NCBI RefSeq assembly: GCF_000341265.1
Contig: NZ_ANAE01000164.1
Location: forward strand, 1 to 64,000
Length of the DNA: 64,000 nucleotides
DNA from: Nocardiopsis prasina DSM 43845
Lineage (GTDB): Bacteria > Actinomycetota > Actinomycetes > Streptosporangiales > Streptosporangiaceae
Reading direction: 5' to 3'
In this document: piece after piece, positions 46,363-53,985 of the stretch
How positions within the stretch are numbered: the stretch's first letter is position 1
How the letters are laid out: each line of letters opens with the position of its first letter
The notes under the pieces: model-generated
Told to the model about the DNA's origin: nothing
What the model saw: only the letters and a program-made list of their open reading frames with translations
The model's database searches: none
Made by a program: the position numbers and the translations under genes

Positions 46363-47459
46363 CGGCCGCCAGGCGGCTCCGGGTCGCCTACCACGACGCC
46401 GACCCCGCGCCCCTGCTGAGGGTCGGGGTACGCCCCCTGCTCGCCGAACTGGCGGCCGAGGGCCTGCCCGCGTACTGGGCGCGGCACTGGCGCCGGGGTC
46501 CGCACCTGCGGATCGTCGTGGACGCCGACGACGCCGCCTGGGAGGGGATCGTACGCCCCGCGGCACGACGCCACCTGGAGGCGGCACTGGCCGCCCACCC
46601 CTCCACCACGGTGATCGACCCGGCAACCCTCCGTGAGACCTACCGGCTGCTCGCCGAACGCGAACGGGAGTACGGGCCGCTGGAGCCGCAGCAGCCCGAC
46701 AACACCGTCGAGGAGGAGCCGCACGACCCCCGGCTGCACGTGCTCGGCACCCACGACGCCGTCGCGCTGTTCGAGGGCTTCCACCAGCGCACCAGTGACG
46801 CGGCGCTCACCATGGCCGTGGGCGAGGGCCCCTCGCTCAGCACCCACGTCGTCGACCTCATGCTGATCATGGCCCAGGAGGTGGGCGGCTACCTCGAACG
46901 CGGATTCGTCTCCTACCGCTCCCACGCCGAGGCGCACATCATGGGCAGCCCCGACCCCCGGGCCGTCCGCGCGCTGTTCGACGAACGCTCCGCCAGGCTG
47001 CGCGACCCCCTCGTCCAGAGGGTGCGGGCGCACGCCGAAGGGGCCACCGCCCACCTGGACGAACTCACTGTCTCCGTGGGCCGCGAACTCGTGCGGGCCG
47101 CAGACGACGCCCGGCCCCTGCTCGCCGACGGCCGACTCGACCTCGACGGTCCGATCGCGAACGGCGGGGGAGCCGAGGGCGGCGACGCCACGGAGGAACA
47201 GACCCGCCACAGCGACTTCCACCGGACCCTGCGCGGTTCCGGCGACTTCGAGCGGACCCTGCGCGAGGCCCCCTGGTTCCTCCGCTACCGGGTGGCGCTC
47301 AACCTCCTGTACCTGCACCTGGCGCGCATCGGCGTCCGCCCGGTGGACCGTTTCCTGTACTGCCACGTCGTCGCCGACGCGGTGGAGCAGGCCTGTGGGG
47401 TCGACGCCGTGGCGATGGTGGCCTCGGGCGCGACCGAACTCGTAGAAGGGCACTCATGA
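46359..47459 (+). CDS. Second small LanB-like protein, probable [4+2] pyridine synthase
   Basis: A 366-aa protein related to, but diverged from, the preceding one. It starts RLRVAYHDADPAPLLRVGV, followed by YWARHWRRGPHLRIVVD, the counterpart of the GGPHxRxR block. Thiopeptide clusters contain exactly such a second small LanB homologue (TclM/TbtD type) that joins two dehydroalanines into the central pyridine and releases the leader. A purely linear dehydrated azole peptide would need only one, so this gene is the main evidence for macrocyclisation. The assignment is by cluster logic. GTG 46359 overlaps the previous stop. Confidence 0.7.
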   Translation: MTAARRLRVAYHDADPAPLLRVGVRPLLAELAAEGLPAYWARHWRRGPHLRIVVDADDAAWEGIVRPAARRHLEAALAAHPSTTVIDPATLRETYRLLAEREREYGPLEPQQPDNTVEEEPHDPRLHVLGTHDAVALFEGFHQRTSDAALTMAVGEGPSLSTHVVDLMLIMAQEVGGYLERGFVSYRSHAEAHIMGSPDPRAVRALFDERSARLRDPLVQRVRAHAEGATAHLDELTVSVGRELVRAADDARPLLADGRLDLDGPIANGGGAEGGDATEEQTRHSDFHRTLRGSGDFERTLREAPWFLRYRVALNLLYLHLARIGVRPVDRFLYCHVVADAVEQACGVDAVAMVASGATELVEGHS

Positions 47460-48814
47460 GCACGGCCGAGCGCACGACCGCGACCGACGCCGACCGGGAC
47501 ACCGTCCTGGCGTACCTGGCCGACCGCGAACTGCCCCAGGTGTCGGGGGCGTACCAGCTGTACCCGACGAGGGCCGGGCGGCCCGGGGTGGCCGAGCACG
47601 CCCTGCCCCGCCCCGGTCACGGCCCCGACGGGCCCGTCGACCGCATCTCCCGCATGCTGGCCACCGGCAACGGACTCGCCCGGCACCGGTTCCTGACCGT
47701 CTCGGGAGCACGGGCGTTCCTGCCCACCGGCGCCCCCGGATGGGGGTTCGACGAGCAGCACGTGATGACCACCCTGCTGCGCCTGGTCGCCAGCGGCGGC
47801 GCGGCCTACCCGGTGGACCTCTGGCTGCTCTCGGGCGGGGAGTCCGGACTGCCGGTCGGCGCGCACCGCTACAACCCGGTGCACCACGGGCTGACCCAGG
47901 TCACCACCGAGGACCCCCGGCCGCGTCTGGCGCGGGCCCTGGGCGGTGCGGTCTCCGACCTCACCATCGTGCTGACGACCCGGCTGGAGCGCACCACGGG
48001 CCGGTACGGCAAGTTCGCCCACCGGCTGCACCTGCTGGACACCGGCCACACGCTGGCGCAGCTGCTGATCGCGGGGCGCAGTCTGGACTGGGAGTGCACA
48101 CCCCGGCTGGCGTTCGTCGACGACGAGATCGAGCACATCCTGGACCTGGGCGACGAGACCGAGATCGCCTTCGCGGTGGTCACGGTCGGCCCGACCAGCA
48201 CGGTGACGCCCGCCAGCGACCCGGCGCCCGTCCGGATCCCGCCGGTCCCGGACCGCTACCCGCAGGACGTCCTGCGCGCGGCCCGCCGCTCCGAGCCCGG
48301 GCCGGAGCTGGAGTTCGGCGAGATCACCATGCCCCGCGACCCGGACCGCGCGATGCAGCGCCGCCGCAGCCCGGTCGGCGGGTTCGTGGCTCCGCCGCCC
48401 TCCGCAGAGGACCTGGCGCCCGTGGCCGCGGCGGTCGACTCCGTGCTCGGCCCGCTGGGCGGGCACGGCAGGCTGGTCCCGCCCAAGGACCCGAGGGTGG
48501 CCACCCGGATCGGGGCCCCGGGACACCGGCTCAACCTGTCGCTGGCGGGCGTGGTCGTTCCGGTCCTGGAACTGCCCGAACTGGTGCGGAAGCACGGCCC
48601 CGGCGCCTTCCGGGTGGGGGCCGTGGCGATCGGCGTCTCACTCCAGGCAGCGGCCCTGGTCGCGGCCGACCGTGGTTTCGGGACCTTCCCGCTGTGCGCC
48701 TACGACGGCCCGGGGATCGAGGCCAACCTGGAGCTGCCCGAGGCGTCCACGATGTGTGTGGCGCCGATCGGTGTGGCCGCGCACGTCGGAGCCTCACTGG
48801 AGGTGCCGCTGTAG
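47456..48814 (+). CDS. SagB-type dehydrogenase (second)
   Basis: A 452-aa FMN-dependent oxidase of the SagB/nitroreductase type, last gene of the overlapping series. The pattern AYPVDLWLLSGGESGLPVG, GAHRYNPVHHGLTQV and GRYGKFAHRLHLLDTGHTLAQ is typical for azoline dehydrogenases. The Lys of the expected Lys-Tyr pair is present, but Tyr is Phe (GKF). A second region (LVAADRGFGTFPLCAYDGPG) forms the cofactor pocket end. It may oxidise thiazolines to thiazoles, with the other SagB-like protein as partner or for a subset of sites. ATG 47456 overlaps the previous stop by 4 nt. Confidence 0.85.
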   Translation: MSTAERTTATDADRDTVLAYLADRELPQVSGAYQLYPTRAGRPGVAEHALPRPGHGPDGPVDRISRMLATGNGLARHRFLTVSGARAFLPTGAPGWGFDEQHVMTTLLRLVASGGAAYPVDLWLLSGGESGLPVGAHRYNPVHHGLTQVTTEDPRPRLARALGGAVSDLTIVLTTRLERTTGRYGKFAHRLHLLDTGHTLAQLLIAGRSLDWECTPRLAFVDDEIEHILDLGDETEIAFAVVTVGPTSTVTPASDPAPVRIPPVPDRYPQDVLRAARRSEPGPELEFGEITMPRDPDRAMQRRRSPVGGFVAPPPSAEDLAPVAAAVDSVLGPLGGHGRLVPPKDPRVATRIGAPGHRLNLSLAGVVVPVLELPELVRKHGPGAFRVGAVAIGVSLQAAALVAADRGFGTFPLCAYDGPGIEANLELPEASTMCVAPIGVAAHVGASLEVPL

Positions 48815-48875
48815 GCGGTTCCGAGAACGGCCCGGTCCCGGTGGTGGGGGATGCCGACGGGACCGGGCGCACGTG

Positions 48876-48914
48876 GGGCCGGGCCGGTCGAGAAATTCTC
48901 GACCGGCCCGGCCC
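48876..48914. terminator. Bidirectional terminator between convergent operons
   Basis: A perfect 19-bp inverted repeat with a single-base centre (AGAAATTCT at the tip) lies between the RiPP operon (stop 48814) and the leftward dehydrogenase gene (stop 49001). Its symmetry suits termination from both sides. Confidence 0.85.
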
Positions 48915-49000
48915 TCGCACATCGGAGTAGGGCGAAGGTTCGCGGACGCGTATCGGTCGAGGCTGCGCCGCCACCGACGAAGCGTCCGGAAGGAGACGCC

Positions 49001-50176
49001 CTAGACACCCTCGAAGAGGGAACGCACCTGCTCCCGGGTCCTGGGCCGCAGCGGCTCGGACCAGGCCCGCCACGTCTGCTCGGTCAGCTCCTCGGCGGTG
49101 GTGTCCAGGCCCAGCTCCTCGAACTCCGTGGGGAAACCCCAACGGCGCAGGAGGTCGGTCAGCGCGTCCGCGACCTCGGCCGGGGTCACGGACGTCCCCG
49201 TGAGACCCAGCGCGCGGCCACCGAGGTCGGCGAGCCGGTCGGCGTGCCCGGCCAGCTTGTCGCCGTCGACCACCATCCGCGCCCACCGGGTCAGCAGGAC
49301 CCCGAGGGCCGGACCCTTGCGCAGTCCCTGCGCGGTGAGCGTGTTGGTCGGGTACCAGACCCAGAACGAGTGCAGGTGGCGGCCGATCTGGTGCAGCGTG
49401 AACGTACTGACGCTGGCGGCCAGCGCGATGGTGCCGCGCGCCTCCAGGTCGTCGCCGTCGGCCAGGGCCCGTTCGGCGGCCGGGATGACCGCCCTGATCT
49501 GACCGATCGCGACCTCGTCGGGCAGGGCCGTGGTCGGCGGGTCCGACACCATGGGGACCAGGAGGCGGGCGACCGTTTCGAGCGCGCCCTCGGCGGTCAG
49601 CGCGGGCGGCAGGGACGTGTGCAGCATCGGGTCGATCACCGCGACCCTGGGGAACAGGGACCAGTGGACCAGGAAGCGGCGGTCCGTGCCGTCGGCCAGG
49701 CTCGCCTTGGCGTTCACCTCGCTGCCGGTCGCCGCCGTGGTCGGTACCGCCACCACGGGCAGGCCGCCCCGCGTGACGGGCTCGGGCATGACGAACCCGC
49801 CGCCGGGCTTCCAGCCGGTGAGGAGACCGGGCAGCGCCACCGCCGCGGCGGCCGCCTTGGCCAGGTCCATCACCGTTCCGCCGCCGATCGCGCAGACGGA
49901 GCGCACACCCTCCGCGCGCAGGCGGTTGGCCAGGTCCTCGGCCTCCTGCCGGGTGGGCGTGGAGGCGGCGCGGCGTACGATCACCTCGGGGGCGAGCCGT
50001 TCCAGCAGCTGGGCGACGCCGGGGACGGCCGTCGCCGCGTGGTCGTCGACCACGACCGCGACCGGTCGGCCGGTCCGTTCGATCTCCAGCGGCACGTCGC
50101 GCAGACGGCCGGCGCCGAAGTCGACCCTGGTGGGTACCCACCAGTGGGGGTTGATGGTGGAGCCCGCTTCGGTCAT
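49001..50176 (-). CDS. Iron-ADH-like dehydrogenase, daptide MpaC-like
   Basis: A 391-aa protein of the iron-containing alcohol dehydrogenase fold. The NAD-binding AIGGGTVMDLAKAA (GGG at 98-100) and PTTAATGSEVN near 145 are clear. The metal site is unusual: the canonical G-x-D-A-x-x-H block appears as EGALETVARLL, His residues remain at about 262, 267 and 269, and the final PHG is PTNT. The dehydrogenase-aminotransferase pair recalls daptide clusters, where such an enzyme oxidatively decarboxylates the C-terminal Thr. Here the likely substrate is the C-terminal Ser of the core. ATG 50176 overlaps the aminotransferase stop (ATGA). An alternative is a small-molecule alcohol oxidation. Confidence 0.75.
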   Translation of the reverse strand: MTEAGSTINPHWWVPTRVDFGAGRLRDVPLEIERTGRPVAVVVDDHAATAVPGVAQLLERLAPEVIVRRAASTPTRQEAEDLANRLRAEGVRSVCAIGGGTVMDLAKAAAAAVALPGLLTGWKPGGGFVMPEPVTRGGLPVVAVPTTAATGSEVNAKASLADGTDRRFLVHWSLFPRVAVIDPMLHTSLPPALTAEGALETVARLLVPMVSDPPTTALPDEVAIGQIRAVIPAAERALADGDDLEARGTIALAASVSTFTLHQIGRHLHSFWVWYPTNTLTAQGLRKGPALGVLLTRWARMVVDGDKLAGHADRLADLGGRALGLTGTSVTPAEVADALTDLLRRWGFPTEFEELGLDTTAEELTEQTWRAWSEPLRPRTREQVRSLFEGV

Positions 50177-51513
50177 CGTGACCTCACCGCCTTCAACGCG
50201 CCGGCTAGCCGGGCCGCGATCTCGTCCACTTCGGCGTCGGTGACGACGAGCGGGGGGAACAGGAGCAGGCAACGGCGGCTCAGGTGCACCAGGAGCCCGT
50301 TGCGCTGGCACAGGTGGCTGATCATCGCCATGTCCATGGGGGACAGGGGCTCGCGGCTCACCGGGTCCCGGACCAGTTCGACGGCCAGGGCCAGGCCCTC
50401 GCCGCGCACCTCACCGACGATGTCCAGTTCGAGGAGCGCGTCCAGGTGCTGCCGCAACCGGGCCCCGGCCTTCGCGGAGCGCTCCACCAGGTTCTCGTCC
50501 TCCATGACGTCGAGCGTGGCGAGGGCGGCGGCGCAGGCGGCGGGGTTGCCGGACTGGGTCTCCCCGTGGGTGAGATAGGTCCCCGAGGCCTCGTAGGCCT
50601 CGTACACCTCGGCGGGGAAGAGCGTGGCGGCCAGTGGGAGGTACCCGCTGTTGATGCCCTTGGACAGGGTGACCACGTCGGGTCGGACGCCGGTGTGCTC
50701 GCTCGCGAACATCCTCCCGGTGCGTCCGAACCCCGTGGCCACCTCGTCGACGATCAGGTGGGCGCCCATGCGCCTGGTGGCTGCGGCGACCTCCTCAAGG
50801 AAGCCGTCCGGCGGCATGAGCACACCGCCCGAGCACAGGATGGGTTCGACGATGACCGCCGCCACCTGGTCTCCCTCGGTTCGCTCCAGTTCGGCCAGGG
50901 CCTCGCGGCAGGTCCGCTCGTCGGGGCCCAGCCCGCGTTCGGCGGCGAAGGGGTCCGGGTAGGGGAGCAGCCGGTTCCACCGGCGGTCCACCCCGTACTC
51001 CTCCTGGTCGAGGTCCTCTCCGGTCAGGGCCATGGCGCCGATTCCCGTGCCGTGCCAGGAGTGGGCGTCGAACGAGACCACCAGGCGGCGCTCGGGCTGC
51101 CCCACCAGGCTGCGGTACCGGCGCAGCACCTTGACGGCCGTCTCGTTGGCGGAGGACCCGGAGGAGGAGAAGTAGACGCGTTCGAAGTCGCCGGGCGCGA
51201 TCTCCAGCAGCCGGGCGGCGAGGTCCCGGGCCGTGTCGTGGCCGTAGCGGAACAGCGTGCCGTAGGAGAACCGGCGCAGCTGCTCGGTGACGGCGTCGAC
51301 GATCCTCGGGTGGTTCCAACCGCAGGTCACGTTCCACAGGCCTGACGTGGCGGACAGGTAGCTGTTCCCCGCCTCGTCCCGGACCCGGACCCCCTCACCC
51401 TCCACGAGGGTGGTCCCGCCTCGCTCGAACATGGACATCGAGGTCATCGGAAGCCACAGGGGCGAGGCTCCCGAAGATCCCGGTGGAGCGGGGGGTCGCC
51501 CGTCAGAGTTCAT
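50173..51513 (-). CDS. Class III PLP aminotransferase, daptide MpaD-like
   Basis: A 446-aa aminotransferase of fold type I, class III. Visible features are FSSSGSSANETAVKVLR (about 115-131), DAHSWHGTG, IVDEVATGFGRTG with the PLP Asp near 256, and the Schiff-base Lys near 285 in TLSKGINSG. It is the first gene of a two-gene leftward operon and is coupled to the dehydrogenase. In daptide clusters the homologue aminates the C-terminal ketone. Here it would give a C-terminal primary amine. The ATG at 51513 has GAAAGAG upstream. Related beta-alanine or diaminobutyrate aminotransferases cannot be excluded from sequence alone. Confidence 0.8.
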   Translation of the reverse strand: MNSDGRPPAPPGSSGASPLWLPMTSMSMFERGGTTLVEGEGVRVRDEAGNSYLSATSGLWNVTCGWNHPRIVDAVTEQLRRFSYGTLFRYGHDTARDLAARLLEIAPGDFERVYFSSSGSSANETAVKVLRRYRSLVGQPERRLVVSFDAHSWHGTGIGAMALTGEDLDQEEYGVDRRWNRLLPYPDPFAAERGLGPDERTCREALAELERTEGDQVAAVIVEPILCSGGVLMPPDGFLEEVAAATRRMGAHLIVDEVATGFGRTGRMFASEHTGVRPDVVTLSKGINSGYLPLAATLFPAEVYEAYEASGTYLTHGETQSGNPAACAAALATLDVMEDENLVERSAKAGARLRQHLDALLELDIVGEVRGEGLALAVELVRDPVSREPLSPMDMAMISHLCQRNGLLVHLSRRCLLLFPPLVVTDAEVDEIAARLAGALKAVRSR

Positions 51514-51734
51514 CTCGCTCTTTCTTGGCAGGCTTCAGTCGACGCTGGACCCAGCATGCGGTAAGTCACTTACACCTCGGTTACTGTCCGGTTGCGCCGA
51601 ACAGGTCTTTCGACCTACTTTCATCACGTGCTGAAGGTAGCCGCCGGCAATGATTTGCCACGTAAAGTAGTGATAAAGCTGGCCCGTTCCGGACGCACGG
51701 AGATGGGTAGAGCACTTCCCGAACAGGAGGCGAC
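51514..51734. promoter_or_regulatory. Divergent promoter region, aminotransferase / SARP
   Basis: About 220 nt, the most AT-rich part of the cluster (51560-51700). It separates the leftward aminotransferase operon from the rightward SARP gene and should carry both promoters. Related inverted segments (CTACTTTCATCAC and GTAAAGTAGTGAT) flank a CACGTG near 51626; these could be an operator. Confidence 0.5.
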
Positions 51735-52529
51735 GTGATTGAGTTCGGGATTCTGGGTCCACTGGTCATTTATCGGGACGGAGTTCCGGTTGTGCTCAGG
51801 GCCCCCATGTTGCGCCGTCTGTTGGCCGTACTGCTGAGTCAGGGCGGGCACCGGCTCTCGCTGGACGAACTGGCGGAAGCTCTCTGGGAAGGGGCGCCGC
51901 CGGACGGGGCCCGGAGCACCCTACAGGTGTACGTTCACCGGCTGAGGAAGGTGCTGGACGACAGCGGCCGTCTGGTTAGGGACGGTCCGGGTTACCGCAT
52001 GGTTTTGTGTAGCGCGGAGGTTGACGCGAAGAGGTTCGAGACGACCGTCGCCCTCGCCCGCAGGGCGCGCGGTCGCAGTGATCTCCAGCAGGCCTCCGAA
52101 ATGTACTGCCACGCGATGGCGCTGTGGAGGGGAAGACCCTATTCGGATATTCCCAACAGCGGAGTGGTGGCGAACGAGATTCGGCGTCTGGAGGAACTCA
52201 GGCTGTTGACCAACCAGGAACGGATCGAGATCGATCTGGACCGGGGACACCACGCCCGTCTGGTCCCCGAGCTGACCGAGCTCACCACCGCCCACCCGTA
52301 CCGGGAGAGGCTGCTCGCCCTGTTGATGCTCGCGCTGTACAGATCGGGCCGACAGGCCGAGGCACTGGGGATCTACCGGGGAACCCGCCTCCGGCTCGCC
52401 CAGGAGCTCGGAGTGGAACCCACCATGCCCCTGCGACGACTCCACGAGGCGATCCTGCGGGCCGACGGCCAGCTCCTGCGCATCACCGCCGACGAGCTGG
52501 ACACGCAGTGGGAACCGAGCGCCGCCTAG
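51735..52529 (+). CDS. SARP-family transcriptional regulator
   Basis: A 264-aa activator of the Streptomyces antibiotic regulatory protein type (AfsR/DnrI/RedD). Residues 1-90 form an OmpR-like winged helix (MIEFGILGPLVIYRDG ... STLQVYVHRLRKVLDD) and 95-245 a bacterial transcriptional activation domain (EMYCHAMALWRGRPYSDI ... RERLLALLMLALYRSG). There are no NB-ARC or TPR extensions. The start is GTG 51735, with ACAGGAGG at 51723-51730. Its place at the cluster edge makes it the likely pathway-specific activator. Confidence 0.93.
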   Translation: MIEFGILGPLVIYRDGVPVVLRAPMLRRLLAVLLSQGGHRLSLDELAEALWEGAPPDGARSTLQVYVHRLRKVLDDSGRLVRDGPGYRMVLCSAEVDAKRFETTVALARRARGRSDLQQASEMYCHAMALWRGRPYSDIPNSGVVANEIRRLEELRLLTNQERIEIDLDRGHHARLVPELTELTTAHPYRERLLALLMLALYRSGRQAEALGIYRGTRLRLAQELGVEPTMPLRRLHEAILRADGQLLRITADELDTQWEPSAA

Positions 52530-52732
52530 GCGGGTCCCTTCGGAGGGGTGTCCCGGACCACCTCCGATTACGGACCTGACCGGCCACACACGACGACGCG
52601 ACGGGGCACGGGTCCGACTCCGCGACGGACTCCGTGGCCCGGTCGCGGTCGAGCCCCGGCCCGGGAACGCGAACCCGTGCGGCCCGAGGACCCCAAGGGG
52701 TACCGCCGCCCGGGCCTGGGTACGGTTCGACC

Positions 52733-53092
52733 ATGGCCAGAACGTACAGTGACGCCCTGTTGGCCGACGGCCCGCTCCTCTTCGTCTCCGGACAGACCCC
52801 GGTGGCTCCCGACGGTGACGTCGCGGGAGACGCGGGCGGACAGACCCGGCAGATCTTCCGCAACATGGAGGCCGTCCTTGCCAGGCACGGAGCCGACCTG
52901 ACGCACGTGGTGAAGCTGACCTACTACCTCCGGCACATCACCGACCTCGACGAGTTCCGCTCCGCGCTCCTGGACTCCCTGCCCGGAGAGCACCGGCCCG
53001 CGGCCACGCTGGTCGAGGTGAGCGGACTGGTGGACCCGCGCTTCCACGTGGAGATCGACGCCGTCGCCTGCCTGCCCCGGGAGCGCGCTTGA
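52733..53092 (+). CDS. RidA family enamine/imine deaminase
   Basis: A 119-aa RidA/YjgF protein, which hydrolyses reactive enamines/imines such as 2-aminoacrylate formed by PLP enzymes. It shows LLFVSGQTPVAPDG, IFRNMEAVLARHGADLTHVV and the C-terminal Arg/Glu-type block RPAATLVEVSGLVDPRFHVE, in which the family Arg is present (PAAT preceded by R). The ATG is at 52733. Its stop overlaps the TTG start of xerC, so it appears to belong to the xerC unit rather than the RiPP cluster, although it borders the latter. Confidence 0.9.
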   Translation: MARTYSDALLADGPLLFVSGQTPVAPDGDVAGDAGGQTRQIFRNMEAVLARHGADLTHVVKLTYYLRHITDLDEFRSALLDSLPGEHRPAATLVEVSGLVDPRFHVEIDAVACLPRERA

Positions 53093-53985
53093 CCGCCCCC
53101 GAACCCGCCGCCGTGCTCCTGGAGCGCTTCGCCGCGCACCTGTCCGGCGAACTGGGCCGGTCCCCGCACACCGTGCGCGGCTACCTCGCCGACCTCACCT
53201 CCCTCGTCGAGGACCTCGACGCGCGCGGCCGCACCCCGGCAGACCTCGACGTCCCCCTGGTCCGTGCCTGGCTCTCCCGTGCCCGCGCGGCCGGGGCCAG
53301 CCGGTCCACCATCGCCAGACGGGTGGCGGCGGTCCGCGCCCTCACCCGCTACCTGCACCGCGAGGGGATCCTGGCCACCGACCCGGGCCCCCGTCTTTCC
53401 ACCCCACGCCAACAGCGCGGCCTCCCCACGGTCCTGGACGAGGAGCAGGCCGCGACCGCCCTGGAGGGCCCCACCCCGACGACCCCGGTGGAACTGCGCC
53501 GCCACGCGGTGGTGGAACTGCTCTACGCCACGGGCATCCGGGTCGCCGAGCTCTGCGCCCTGGACATCACCGACCTCGACCGCTCCCGCGACACCGTCCG
53601 GGTCCTGGGCAAGGGCGACAAGGAGCGCACGGTCCCGGTGGGAGCCCCGGCCCTGGACGCCGTCGACGCCTGGACCACCCGGGGCCGTCCGGAGTTCGCC
53701 TCAGGGGCGCCCGTCGGAGCCCTCTTCCTCGGGGTCCGGGGCGGACGCCTGGGTGTCCGCCAGGCCCGCGAGGACGTCCACGCCCACCTGCGCGCCGCCG
53801 GGGTGGACTCCGGTCCGCACGGACTGCGGCACAGCGCCGCGACCCACCTCCTCAACGGCGGAGCCGACCTGCGCAGCGTCCAGGAGTTCCTCGGCCACTC
53901 CAGCCCGCGCAGCACGCAGATCTACACCCACGTCTCCGTGGAGCGCCTGCGCTCCGCCTATCAGCAGGCCCACCCCCGCGCCTGA
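53089..53985 (+). CDS. xerC: Tyrosine recombinase XerC
   Basis: A 298-aa site-specific recombinase that resolves chromosome dimers at dif with XerD. The N-terminal SAM-like core-binding domain (GRSPHTVRGYLADLTSLV) is followed by the catalytic domain with Arg in YATGIRVAEL, HGLRHSAATHLL (HxxR), a His in GHSS and Tyr in TQIYTHVSVERL. All catalytic residues are present. The start is TTG 53089, overlapping ridA by 4 nt. Its location upstream of the M23 peptidase and rpsB is the actinobacterial xerC locus. A phage-type integrase is unlikely for that reason. Confidence 0.93.
   Translation: MTAPEPAAVLLERFAAHLSGELGRSPHTVRGYLADLTSLVEDLDARGRTPADLDVPLVRAWLSRARAAGASRSTIARRVAAVRALTRYLHREGILATDPGPRLSTPRQQRGLPTVLDEEQAATALEGPTPTTPVELRRHAVVELLYATGIRVAELCALDITDLDRSRDTVRVLGKGDKERTVPVGAPALDAVDAWTTRGRPEFASGAPVGALFLGVRGGRLGVRQAREDVHAHLRAAGVDSGPHGLRHSAATHLLNGGADLRSVQEFLGHSSPRSTQIYTHVSVERLRSAYQQAHPRA

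Noticed and set aside
53089-53985. Tyrosine recombinase as integrase of the RiPP cluster
   Set aside because: It sits in the conserved xerC-M23-rpsB locus and is coupled to ridA; no att-like direct repeats flanking the cluster were noticed.
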